Assembly (NCBI GenBank): GCA_009840625.1
Contig: VXNJ01000010.1
Location: 248,001-312,000 of the forward strand
Origin: Chloroflexota bacterium
GTDB taxonomy: Bacteria > Chloroflexota > UBA11872 > VXNJ01
DNA length: 64,000 nt
Direction: 5' to 3'
Program-made: the position numbers and the translations under genes
In this document: piece after piece, positions 17,649-26,058 of the stretch
Layout of the letters: each line of letters opens with the position of its first letter
How positions within the stretch are numbered: position 1 is the stretch's first letter
The notes under the pieces: generated by a model
Database searches by the model: none
The model's input: the letters and a program-made list of their open reading frames with translations, nothing else
What the model was told of the DNA's origin: nothing

Positions 17649-17915
17649 TTGCCATACACCGGCAGCAAGCAGGAAGCAATCGAAACCCTGCAAAACCACG
17701 AGTTCGACACCGGTTCGACCGAGGTCCAGATCGGCGTCCTGACCACCCGCATCGTGCATCTGACCGAACATCTGCGCGAGCACAAGCACGATCACCACTC
17801 GCGGCGCGGCCTGCTCAAGCTGGTCGGCAAGCGCGGATCGCTGCTCAGATACCTGCGCGAGAAAAATCCGGATCGCTACAGCCAAGTCGTGACCACGCTG
17901 GAGTTGCGCAGATAG
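17649..17915 (+). CDS. rpsO: 30S ribosomal protein S15
   Basis: An 88-residue uS15, full length. Conserved blocks are [36 protein letters not shown] and [13 protein letters not shown]. It binds 16S rRNA early in assembly of the platform. The start is TTG 17649 with GAGGAA at 17638-17643. It precedes pnp, the classic rpsO-pnp order. Confidence 0.97.
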   Translation: MPYTGSKQEAIETLQNHEFDTGSTEVQIGVLTTRIVHLTEHLREHKHDHHSRRGLLKLVGKRGSLLRYLREKNPDRYSQVVTTLELRR

Positions 17916-18284
17916 AAGCGTCCCGCCGGGACGAGTGTTTTACCCAGATTAGAAGTTGGAATCGCCAAGCCCGAAGCCGCGTCGGCGCACGTTTATGCCG
18001 ACCACACCCGAAGGTCACAACCGCCTGGACGAAGCGCCTTGCCATGTTCAGGCCGCGAACCCACACCCCTCCTGACCGCCAAATCAGGCGGCCCATACCG
18101 AAAGCCAGAGGCAAACCCGGACAGTAATTAGCAAACGAAGCCCACCGCACCACTACGGATCCCAAAGCGACCGAATCGGCCCGACCATTTTGAAAGCAGG
18201 CAAGCGTGCGGACCTGGAGGCTGATCCCCACGGGGACGGTCTGGATCCGATCCATTTACGAAGCAACGTATCCATTCAATTGAG
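17916..18284 (+). promoter_or_regulatory. rpsO-pnp intergenic leader, 369 bases
   Basis: There is no gene here. Directly after rpsO, CGTCCC/GGGACG (17919-17924 and 17928-17933) with GTGTTTTA behind it looks like a weak terminator. The rest up to pnp is poor in T and rich in C and A, with a CCGCC...GGCGG hairpin near 18076-18092. In other bacteria this spot carries the RNase III site used in pnp autoregulation; a similar role here is inference. Confidence 0.45.
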
Positions 18285-20753
18285 ATGAATGCCTTGAAAC
18301 ACGAAATTGCAATCAATCTAGGCGGAGAAGAACTCCGTTTAGAGAACGGCCAGTTGGCTCTTCAAGCCGACGGCGCGATCCTGCTCAGCTACGGCGATCT
18401 ACGCCTGCTCTGCACGGTCTGCATGAAAGACAGCCCGCGCGAGGGCCTCGACTTCTTCCCGCTCTCGTGCGACTTTGAAGAAAAGTCCTACTCGGTAGGG
18501 CACATCCCGGGATCGGTCCTGCGCCGCGAGGGGCGACCGCCCGACAGCGCGACCCTGACCGCCCGCCTCACCGACCGTCCCTTGCGCCCGCTATTTCCAA
18601 AGGGCATGCGCAACGACGTCCAGGTCATTAACACCCTGCTGGCCTCGGACAAGGACAACGAGGCCGACGTGCTGGGGATCGTCGGCGCAAGCGCCGCCCT
18701 GCACATTTCCCGTATCCCGTTCAACGGGCCGATCGGGGCGGTGAGGGTCGGCTACGACGGAGAGAACTTCGTCGTTAACCCGACGCGATCGTTCCTGGCT
18801 GAGAACCCGAGCCTGGACCTGGTGGTGGCCTCCACCGCCAAGGGAGTGGTGATGATCGAAGCCGGCGCCTCGCAGCTTCCGGAGGACGATGTCGAAGCCG
18901 CAATCGAATTCGGCCACGAGCACAACCAGGAGCTGATCGGACTCCAGGAAGAATTGCGCGAGCTCTGCGGGGTTGAAAAGGCCGAGCCGATCATCGCCGG
19001 CGTTTACGAAGGCGCCGAAGAGGCGGTCACGGCGGCAGTCGGATCTGATCTGGCGGCGGCGGTGCGAGTCACCACCGAGCCCGATCGGAGCGAGGCGGTT
19101 GCCGCGGCGCGCGAAGTCGCGAATGCCGCGCTCGAGGATTCGGGCCTTGAACCCGAAGCGGTAGCGGCCGGTTTTGAATCCGCGCTCAAGGCTGCCACCC
19201 GGGCTGCCATCCTGGACGACCAGCTGCGCCCCGACGGACGGGCCCCCGGCCAGTTGCGGGAACTCTCCGCCGATGTCGGAATCCTGCCGCGGGTGCACGG
19301 CACCGGACTGTTCCAGCGCGGCCTCACCCAGTGCCTGAACATAGTTACCCTGGGCAATGCCCGCTCGGTGCAGCGCATCGGCTTGGACAACCTCGACTGG
19401 GAAGAGTCCAAGCGCTACATGCACCACTACTACATGCCACCATTTGCGTCCGGCGAAGCGTACCCGCTGCGCGGCCCGCGGCGGCGTGAGATCGGACATG
19501 GCTACCTGGCCGAGCGCGCCATCACTCCGGTTCTGCCGGACGAATCCGAATTCCCGTACGTGATTCGCACCGTGTCCGAGATCCTTTCATCGAACGGCTC
19601 AACGTCGATGGCCGCCACCACCGCTTCGGCGTTGGCGCTGATGGATGCCGGCGTGCCGCTGAAGGCCCCGGTGACCGGAATCTCGATCGGGCTCATCTCC
19701 GACGGCGACGGCCGGCACGAGATCCTCACCGACATCCAAGGCGCCGAGGATCACTTCGGCGACATGGACTTTAAAGTCGCCGGATCGGCCGAAGGCGTAA
19801 CCGCGATCCAGCTGGACATCAAACTCGATCACATTCCGCTCTCGATCATCGGGCCGGTGCTGGCGCGCGGGCGCGAGGCGAGGATGGAAATTCTTGAGGT
19901 GATGCAGGCGGCGATCGACCAGCCACGCGACTCGGTAAACACCTGGGCGCCCAAGATCGAGATCCACAAGATCGATCCGGCCAAGATCGGCGAGGTGATC
20001 GGGCCCGGCGGCAAGGTGATCCGCAAGCTCGAAGAACTCACCGGCGCTTCGATCGACATCGCCGAGGACGGCACCCTGACGGTCGCCGCCCCGGACCGCG
20101 AACAGGCCGAAAAGACGATCGCGATGATTCGCGACATCATCGGCGACATCGAACTCGGGCGGGTGGTGTCCGGCCCGGTGGAACGCATCCTGCCGTTCGG
20201 CGCATTTATTGAATTCGCGCCCGGCAAGCAGGGCATGATCCACATCTCCGAACTTGCCGATTACCGAGTCGAAGAAGTCGAGGACGAGGTTTCGGTCGGT
20301 GACGTGATCGAGGCCAAAGTAATCGAAATCGACGACCTGGGGCGGATAAACCTCTCCCGCAAGGCAGTCCTGATGGGCGACGACTACACCGGTTATCGCC
20401 CGCGCCGCGGCGGCGGCGGCGGAGGCCGGCGCAACGGCGGCCGTGAGCGAGGCGGATTCCGCGACCGCGGCGGCGACCGCGGCGGCGACCGTGGTGGCTT
20501 CCGGCGCGGGGGACGCGGCGGCGGACGTCGTGACCGCGACTTTGACCGCGGTGGCTTCCGTGACGACTACGGCGACCGGGGCGACCGGGGCGACCGGAGC
20601 GACCGAGGCGACCGAGGACGCGGACGCGGACGCGGCCGGAGTTTCGACCGCAACCGTCCGCAACGGCGCCGCAACTGGGACGATGACCGCGGACGCGGCC
20701 GGGACCGCGATCGCAGCCGCGGCCGCGAGCCCGACTGGGAATTCATGGACTAA
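18285..20753 (+). CDS. pnp: Polyribonucleotide nucleotidyltransferase (PNPase) with RG-rich tail
   Basis: An 822-residue phosphorolytic 3'-5' exoribonuclease. Two RNase PH domains are clear (first: GDLRLLCTVCMKDSPREG; second: ATTASALALMDAGVPLKAPV, DHFGDMDFKVAG). They are followed by a KH domain with GPGGKVIRK and an S1 domain (PFGAFIEFAPGKQGMIHISE). From about residue 705 a 118-residue disordered tail begins, dominated by RGG, RG, DRG and GDRG repeats, much longer than the usual short PNPase end. ATG 18285 starts the family N-terminus. dapB follows after three bases, so the mRNA continues into the lysine genes. Confidence 0.96.
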   Translation: MNALKHEIAINLGGEELRLENGQLALQADGAILLSYGDLRLLCTVCMKDSPREGLDFFPLSCDFEEKSYSVGHIPGSVLRREGRPPDSATLTARLTDRPLRPLFPKGMRNDVQVINTLLASDKDNEADVLGIVGASAALHISRIPFNGPIGAVRVGYDGENFVVNPTRSFLAENPSLDLVVASTAKGVVMIEAGASQLPEDDVEAAIEFGHEHNQELIGLQEELRELCGVEKAEPIIAGVYEGAEEAVTAAVGSDLAAAVRVTTEPDRSEAVAAAREVANAALEDSGLEPEAVAAGFESALKAATRAAILDDQLRPDGRAPGQLRELSADVGILPRVHGTGLFQRGLTQCLNIVTLGNARSVQRIGLDNLDWEESKRYMHHYYMPPFASGEAYPLRGPRRREIGHGYLAERAITPVLPDESEFPYVIRTVSEILSSNGSTSMAATTASALALMDAGVPLKAPVTGISIGLISDGDGRHEILTDIQGAEDHFGDMDFKVAGSAEGVTAIQLDIKLDHIPLSIIGPVLARGREARMEILEVMQAAIDQPRDSVNTWAPKIEIHKIDPAKIGEVIGPGGKVIRKLEELTGASIDIAEDGTLTVAAPDREQAEKTIAMIRDIIGDIELGRVVSGPVERILPFGAFIEFAPGKQGMIHISELADYRVEEVEDEVSVGDVIEAKVIEIDDLGRINLSRKAVLMGDDYTGYRPRRGGGGGGRRNGGRERGGFRDRGGDRGGDRGGFRRGGRGGGRRDRDFDRGGFRDDYGDRGDRGDRSDRGDRGRGRGRGRSFDRNRPQRRRNWDDDRGRGRDRDRSRGREPDWEFMD
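20398..20750 (+). repeat. RGG/DRG-coding repeats in pnp tail
   Basis: Degenerate GGCGACCGGGGCGACC-type short repeats, in frame with pnp, code for Arg/Gly/Asp-rich peptide units. They explain the very long minus-strand open frame opposite and are not a CRISPR array. Confidence 0.85.
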
Positions 20754-20756
20754 CCG

Positions 20757-21539
20757 ATGACCAGAGTCGCCGTATCCGGGGCTGCCGGAAAAGTCGGTCG
20801 AGAGGTGGTCGCCGCGGTTGCGGCGGCCCCCGACCTGGAACTGGTGGGACTCTGTGATCTTGGGCCGATCCCGGAAGAGACCGCCCCCGAGGTCGGCGCC
20901 GACTGCCGGGGTCGCGAACTGGACCGGGTACTGGCTGAGTCCGGTGCCGCGGTGGTGGTGGATTTCACCAACGCCGCCGCCGGTCCCGACCATCTGCTCG
21001 CCGCCGCCGCCGCCGGGGTCTGCCCGGTGGTGGGCACGACCGGTTTCTCCGACCAACAGGTGAGCGCCCTCGGCGCAGCCGTTGCCGCAGCCGGGATCGG
21101 GGGCTTTCTGGCGCCGAATTTTGCGATTGGCGCGGTCCTGCAGATGCAGATGTGCCAGTTGGCGGCGCGTCACTTCGACACCGTAGAGGTGATCGAGCTG
21201 CACCACGACCAGAAAATCGACGCCCCCTCGGGCACCGCGCTGGCGACCGCGCGCCGAATCGCTGAGGCGGCCGGCGGCGGCACGCGCGACGTGGGAACCG
21301 AGAAATTCGCCGTCGAGGGCGTGCGCGGCGGCAACGTGGACGGGGTGAAGGTTCATTCGGTCCGGTTGCCGGGACTGGTCGCCCACCAGGAGGTGATCTT
21401 CGGCGGGACCGGCCAGACGCTCACCCTGCGGCACGATTCAATCAGCCGTGAATCCTTCATGCCCGGAGTGCTGCTCGCCGTGCGCCGGGTCCAATCACTG
21501 AACGGGCTGGTAATCGGCCTGGACAACCTGCTGGACTAG
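20757..21539 (+). CDS. dapB: 4-hydroxy-tetrahydrodipicolinate reductase
   Basis: A 260-residue enzyme of the diaminopimelate/lysine pathway, NAD(P)H-dependent. It has the N-terminal GAAGKVGREV nucleotide loop, the FAIGAVLQMQM region and the catalytic ELHHDQKIDAPSGTAL motif. The C-terminal GGTGQTLTLRHDS strand is standard. It starts three bases after the pnp stop and is the first of a dapB-asd-dapA run that acts on sequential or adjacent steps. Confidence 0.95.
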   Translation: MTRVAVSGAAGKVGREVVAAVAAAPDLELVGLCDLGPIPEETAPEVGADCRGRELDRVLAESGAAVVVDFTNAAAGPDHLLAAAAAGVCPVVGTTGFSDQQVSALGAAVAAAGIGGFLAPNFAIGAVLQMQMCQLAARHFDTVEVIELHHDQKIDAPSGTALATARRIAEAAGGGTRDVGTEKFAVEGVRGGNVDGVKVHSVRLPGLVAHQEVIFGGTGQTLTLRHDSISRESFMPGVLLAVRRVQSLNGLVIGLDNLLD

Positions 21540-21622
21540 GCCTGGCCGGACATGACCGATTGCGCGCTCCGTGATCCGCCGTCCGGACGGCGGCACCAGT
21601 ACCAGCGAGGACCGAGAGGGCT

Positions 21623-22681
21623 ATGAGAGCACCTAACGTGGCCGTGGTCGGCGCTACCGGCGCGGTGGGCGGAGTATTGCTGGGGATCCTGGCCGAGCGC
21701 GGATTCCCGATCGCGAACCTGAGGCTTTTGGCCAGCAAGCGGTCGGTCGGCCGAACAATCACCTTTACCGGCCGCGACTACCAGGTCGAGGAACTTCGCG
21801 AGGACTCGTTCGTTGGAATCGACCTGGTGTTTTCGGCCGCCGGCGGCAGCATAGCGCGCTGGTTCGCACCGCACGCGGTGGCCGCCGGGGCGATCGTGAT
21901 CGACAAGAGTTCGGCCTGGCGCTACGAGCCCGAGGTACCGCTGGTGGTCCCCGAGGTGAACAGCGACGAACTGTCCCGCCACCGCGGGATCATCGCCTGC
22001 CCGAACTGCTCAACGATCCAGATGGTGATGGCCCTGGCGCCGATAGACAAGGCGTTTCCGATAAGCCGGGTCGTGGCCTCGACCTACCAGGCCGTATCCG
22101 GCGCCGGTGCGGCCGCCATGGCAGAGCTCGCCCAGCAGATCTCCGACATAGGCGGCGGGCGCACGCCACAGGCATCCGTGCTACCGCGCCAGATAGCCCA
22201 TAACGTGGTCCCGGAGGTTGAGACCTTCCGGCCCGAGGACGGCTACACCAGCGAGGAATGGAAAATGGCGGCCGAGACGCGCAAGATCATGGCCCGGCCG
22301 GAGCTCAGGATCTCGGCCACCTGCGTGCGGGTACCGGTGGCGCGCGGGCACTCCGAATCGATAAACCTCGAATTCGACCAACCGGTCGATGTCGACGCGG
22401 TCCGCGAATTGCTGGCCAATGCCTCCGGGATCCAGGTGATCGACGCGCCAATGGATAAGCCGCCTCGCTACCCGACGGCGCTGGACGCCGACGGCAATGA
22501 CAACGTCTGGGTGGGCCGCATCCGGCGCGACGTCTCGACCGAAAACGGACTCTGTCTGTGGGTGGTCTCGGACAACCTGCGCAAAGGCGCGGCAACCAAC
22601 TCGGTCCAGATTGCCGAGCAGTTGCTGGCACGCGATCTGCTGGCCCCCGCGGCCCCCGACGCCGAGCTGGCCAGAACTTAA
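21623..22681 (+). CDS. asd: Aspartate-semialdehyde dehydrogenase
   Basis: A 352-residue NADP-dependent enzyme that converts aspartyl phosphate to aspartate semialdehyde, the branch precursor of lysine/DAP, threonine and methionine. VVGATGAVGGVL is the dinucleotide loop, CPNCSTIQMVMAL holds the active-site Cys, and RVPVARGHSESINLE holds the catalytic His. An ATG with AGAGGG upstream gives the start. It supplies the substrate of the next gene, dapA. Confidence 0.95.
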   Translation: MRAPNVAVVGATGAVGGVLLGILAERGFPIANLRLLASKRSVGRTITFTGRDYQVEELREDSFVGIDLVFSAAGGSIARWFAPHAVAAGAIVIDKSSAWRYEPEVPLVVPEVNSDELSRHRGIIACPNCSTIQMVMALAPIDKAFPISRVVASTYQAVSGAGAAAMAELAQQISDIGGGRTPQASVLPRQIAHNVVPEVETFRPEDGYTSEEWKMAAETRKIMARPELRISATCVRVPVARGHSESINLEFDQPVDVDAVRELLANASGIQVIDAPMDKPPRYPTALDADGNDNVWVGRIRRDVSTENGLCLWVVSDNLRKGAATNSVQIAEQLLARDLLAPAAPDAELART

Positions 22682-22728
22682 AATCTGCCCATTCGGCCGG
22701 AAGTAACGAACGTGTTGGGAGGCAGGCA

Positions 22729-23643
22729 GTGAAGTTGGAATTCGGGCGGTTGATCACCGCCATGATCACCCCGTTCGGCGATGACGGCGCGATCGACATC
22801 GACACCTTCGCAGTCCTGGCCGACGGCCTCATCGAGGCTGGCAACGACACCCTGCTGGTGACCGGTACTACAGGCGAGTCGCCGGTGCTCTCCGAGTCCG
22901 AGCGCGCCGACCTGTATCGCGAAGCGGTCCGGGTCGCCAACGGGCGGGCCAAGATCATGGCCGGTACCGGCGGTTACAACACTGCCGAGAGCATCCATCT
23001 TTCGCAGATGGCGGCCGAATGCGGAGTGGACGCTTTGTTGCAGGTGGCGCCCTACTACAACAAGCCACCTCAGGAAGGCCTGTACCAGCACTTTGCGGCA
23101 ATTGCCGCCAGCACCGACCTTCCGAACATGCTCTACAACGTGCCCTCGCGCACCGTCACCAACATTGACGCTGCCACGGTCGCGCGCTGCTCGCAGATTG
23201 AGAACATTTTTGCGGTCAAGGAAGCCAGCGGCGATTTCGATCAAATTGCCGAAATCATCCGCACCGCCGAACCCGGCTTCCTGGTTTATTCGGGCAACGA
23301 CGGCGACACGCTGCCGATGATGGCGCTGGGCGGCGTCGGCGTCGTGTCGGTCGCATCGCACCTGGTATCCGGCCAGATAAAGGCGATGATGAACGCGACT
23401 GTTGACGGCGACCTGTCGACCGCCGCATCCCTGCACATGGAAATACTCCCGCTGGTAAGGGCGCTCTTCCCGGCCGGGTGGAGCAGCCCGATAGCGCTAA
23501 AGTCGGCGCTGAACTCGGTCGGCTTCAACGTCGGGCTGCCGCGCTTGCCGCTGGTCGAGCACGAGCCATCGCTGGCGGCCGAACTGGCCGCGATCACGCG
23601 CGGCCAGACGCTCGACCAGTACCTGTTCGCCCGGGTGAGCTAG
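22729..23643 (+). CDS. dapA: 4-hydroxy-tetrahydrodipicolinate synthase
   Basis: A 304-residue TIM-barrel aldolase that condenses pyruvate with aspartate semialdehyde. ITAMITPFGDDG opens the barrel; TGTTGESPVLSESE, the APYYNKPPQEGLYQHF block and YNVPSRT with the catalytic Tyr follow. The Schiff-base Lys is in FAVKEASGDF. The start is GTG 22729 behind GGGAGG at 22717-22722, matching the family N-terminus. It overlaps or abuts the uracil-DNA glycosylase frame at its 3' end. Confidence 0.95.
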   Translation: MKLEFGRLITAMITPFGDDGAIDIDTFAVLADGLIEAGNDTLLVTGTTGESPVLSESERADLYREAVRVANGRAKIMAGTGGYNTAESIHLSQMAAECGVDALLQVAPYYNKPPQEGLYQHFAAIAASTDLPNMLYNVPSRTVTNIDAATVARCSQIENIFAVKEASGDFDQIAEIIRTAEPGFLVYSGNDGDTLPMMALGGVGVVSVASHLVSGQIKAMMNATVDGDLSTAASLHMEILPLVRALFPAGWSSPIALKSALNSVGFNVGLPRLPLVEHEPSLAAELAAITRGQTLDQYLFARVS

Positions 23644-23645
23644 AC

Positions 23646-24278
23646 CTGGCCGAATCCGGCCCGGCGGCCACCGTAGAAGGCCTTGCCGCGGCCATTGCCG
23701 AATGCACCTCATGCGAATTGGCCAAGACGCGCCGCAACGCCGTGCCGGGAGAGGGGAGCCGCGCTGCCGACATCATGTTCATTGGCGAGGGGCCGGGCCA
23801 GCGCGAGGATGAATCGGGGCGCCCGTTTGTAGGGCCGGCCGGTAAATTTCTGACCGAGATGCTGGCCGACATCGGCCTGCAGCGCGGCGACGTGTTCATC
23901 ACCAACGTGGTCAAGTGCCGCCCGCCGGGCAATCGCGATCCGCTGCCGCAGGAGGTGACCGCGTGCTCCGGCTGGCTGAAAGCCCAGATCGCCGCGATCG
24001 GGCCGCGCGTCCTGGTCCTGCTTGGCCGACACGCCCTGCAGCGCTTCATTCCGGGCGCCCGGATCTCGGCCGAGCACGGCCAGATCCGGCGTTTCGGCTC
24101 AATCAGCGTCATGCCGATGTACCATCCGGCGGCGGCATTGCACAATCCGGGCCTGCGCGGCGCCTGCCTGGACGACTTCCGACGGCTCAGGCAGTTTCTG
24201 GAGAAGCCCCCCGAACCGGCCGAGTCGCCCCCCGAACCTGACACCGCGCCCACGCCAATCCAGCGGTCGCTTTTCTGA
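23646..24278 (+). CDS. Uracil-DNA glycosylase, Fe-S family 4
   Basis: A base-excision enzyme that removes uracil from DNA. ECTSCELAKTR gives the first Fe-S Cys pair, GEGPGQREDESGRPFVG the active-site loop, NVVKCRPPGNRDP and TACSGW the further Cys ligands, and MYHPAAALHNP the second catalytic motif. The start is unusual. The family N-terminus maps to about 23646-23700, where there is no in-frame ATG, GTG or TTG. CTG 23646, three bases after the dapA stop, is my best guess (210 aa). The only standard start, GTG 23478, lies 166 bases inside dapA. Confidence 0.87.
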   Translation: MAESGPAATVEGLAAAIAECTSCELAKTRRNAVPGEGSRAADIMFIGEGPGQREDESGRPFVGPAGKFLTEMLADIGLQRGDVFITNVVKCRPPGNRDPLPQEVTACSGWLKAQIAAIGPRVLVLLGRHALQRFIPGARISAEHGQIRRFGSISVMPMYHPAAALHNPGLRGACLDDFRRLRQFLEKPPEPAESPPEPDTAPTPIQRSLF

Positions 24279-24359
24279 TTTAACCGCTCGGCCCGTCAAA
24301 CCGGGCCCCGGCGTGGCGCGCCCAAACACAAGAACTATTCGCATCAAGGAATCAATCAT

Positions 24360-26024
24360 TTGAAATCAAATTCGCACAGCGTGCGCGCCACCTTTCTAGG
24401 CGGCCTGGGCGACGTAGGCCGGAATTGCCTGCTGCTCGAGTGCCAGAACGACGCGATCCTGATCGACTGCGGTGTGCTCTTCCCCGACGAACGCGCGCCC
24501 GGAGTGGATCTGATCCTGCCCGATCTGGACCTGCTCGATGATTTATCCACCAACCTTCGCGCGGCATTCTTCACCCACGGTCATGAGGACCACATCGGGG
24601 CCGCTCCTTATCTGTTGCGGCGTCACGAACTGCCGCTCTACGGGTCTCCATTGACCCTGGCCCTGCTCAACGCGCGGCTTGAGGAAGCCGGTCTGGCCAA
24701 AGATGCCGACATGCGGCGGCTGCGGGTCCACGCGACCGTTCGCCAGGGCTGCTTCGAGGTCACTCCGTTCCATGTCTGCCATTCAATTCCGGACGCGCTC
24801 GGATTTGCCATCCGGACACCGGCCGGGATGCTGATTCACACCGGCGACTACATGCTGGACAACCGGCCGCTGGACGGAAACCTGACCGACCTGCAGATGC
24901 TCGGTGAACTTGGCAGCGAAGGGGTGCTGGCCCTGTTTGCCGATTCGACCAACGCCGACGTGCCCGGGCACACGCCCTCGCAGAAGTCAATCTACGACGG
25001 TCTGGCGAAGGTCTTCGCGCAGGCCGAATACGGGCGCGTGATCGTGGCCAGCTTTGCATCCAATCTGGCCCGTGTGCAGCAGATCGCCGACCTGGCCCAC
25101 CAATACGGGCGGCGGGTGTGCCTGCTGGGTCGTTCACTGGAGCGCAACCTGCCCCTGGCGGCCGACCTGGCACTGCTCGATATCGACCCCACCGACCTGC
25201 TGCCGACCAGGCTTATCGATCAGGTCCCGCACGAGGAGTTGGCGATCGTCTGCACCGGCAGCCAGGCCGAACCGGGTTCGGCCCTGGCCCGCCTGGCCGA
25301 AGGCCGGCACCCGCTCCTGGAAATCGACCAGGGCGATACGGTGATTATTTCGGCCTCGACCGTACCCGGCAACGAGCGGCCCGTGCAGCGCATGGTCGGC
25401 GAACTGTTCCGCCGCGGCGCGAACGTGATTTTTGGGCAGCTCGGCGACGTGCACGTCAGCGGTCACGCGGCCCGCGAGGACACCCGCACCCTCCTGTCGG
25501 TGGTCCGTCCGCAATTCTTCGTCCCGGTGCACGGCAGCCATCACCACCTCGCGCTGCAGGGCCAGGTCGCGATCGAGGCCGGTCTTCCGGAGGATGCCGT
25601 CATGGTGGTGGGCGACGGGGCGGCGCTGGAGATCGGCCCGGATCGCATCGCCCAGGTCGGCCAGCGCCAGGCCCGGTACATTCACGTGAATCGCGGCGCC
25701 CCACGGGCGTTCATCAGCGAGCGGATTCTGAGCCAACGCCGCCAGCTTGCCCGAGCCGGCATAGTCGTCGTCACCGCCCGAGTGGATCTGCGCCGGGAAC
25801 GGCTGGCGGGGAAACCGCAGGTGCGCGGCGTGGGCCTGTTTGACGAAGCCGACGACGTCCTCGCGGACATCGCTGACGAACTCGGCCAGCGGCTGGCGAG
25901 CGATCCCGAGCCCCTGGCCGATCTGGAAGAAGCCGAATCAAGAGTTAAAATGCTCGTCGGGAGGCAGCTGAAAGCCGAAACTGGCTTGCGGCCACGGATC
26001 GTTGCGATCGTGACCGCAGGCTGA
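24360..26024 (+). CDS. rnj: Ribonuclease J
   Basis: A 554-residue metallo-beta-lactamase/beta-CASP nuclease with 5'-3' exo- and endonuclease activity in mRNA decay and rRNA maturation. FFTHGHEDHIGAAPYLL is the HxHxDH zinc motif; FHVCHSIPDALGFAI and LIHTGDY supply further ligands; FVPVHGSHHHLAL is the beta-CASP C-terminal histidine motif. The C-terminal domain includes ARVDLRRERLAGKP. The start is TTG 24360 with AAGGA upstream. With PNPase upstream, two major RNA-decay enzymes are close together. Confidence 0.94.
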   Translation: MKSNSHSVRATFLGGLGDVGRNCLLLECQNDAILIDCGVLFPDERAPGVDLILPDLDLLDDLSTNLRAAFFTHGHEDHIGAAPYLLRRHELPLYGSPLTLALLNARLEEAGLAKDADMRRLRVHATVRQGCFEVTPFHVCHSIPDALGFAIRTPAGMLIHTGDYMLDNRPLDGNLTDLQMLGELGSEGVLALFADSTNADVPGHTPSQKSIYDGLAKVFAQAEYGRVIVASFASNLARVQQIADLAHQYGRRVCLLGRSLERNLPLAADLALLDIDPTDLLPTRLIDQVPHEELAIVCTGSQAEPGSALARLAEGRHPLLEIDQGDTVIISASTVPGNERPVQRMVGELFRRGANVIFGQLGDVHVSGHAAREDTRTLLSVVRPQFFVPVHGSHHHLALQGQVAIEAGLPEDAVMVVGDGAALEIGPDRIAQVGQRQARYIHVNRGAPRAFISERILSQRRQLARAGIVVVTARVDLRRERLAGKPQVRGVGLFDEADDVLADIADELGQRLASDPEPLADLEEAESRVKMLVGRQLKAETGLRPRIVAIVTAG

Positions 26025-26058
26025 CGGCGTATGACCCGCCCAACCGGAGAACGAAGCT

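Noticed and set aside
20398-20750. CRISPR-like repetition
   Set aside because: The repeats are short, degenerate and in frame with pnp; no spacers.
19599-21434. Long minus-strand open frame opposite pnp and dapB
   Set aside because: It is a shadow created by the GC-rich RGG-coding repeats; it is Ala/Val low-complexity with no family features, while pnp and dapB are certain.
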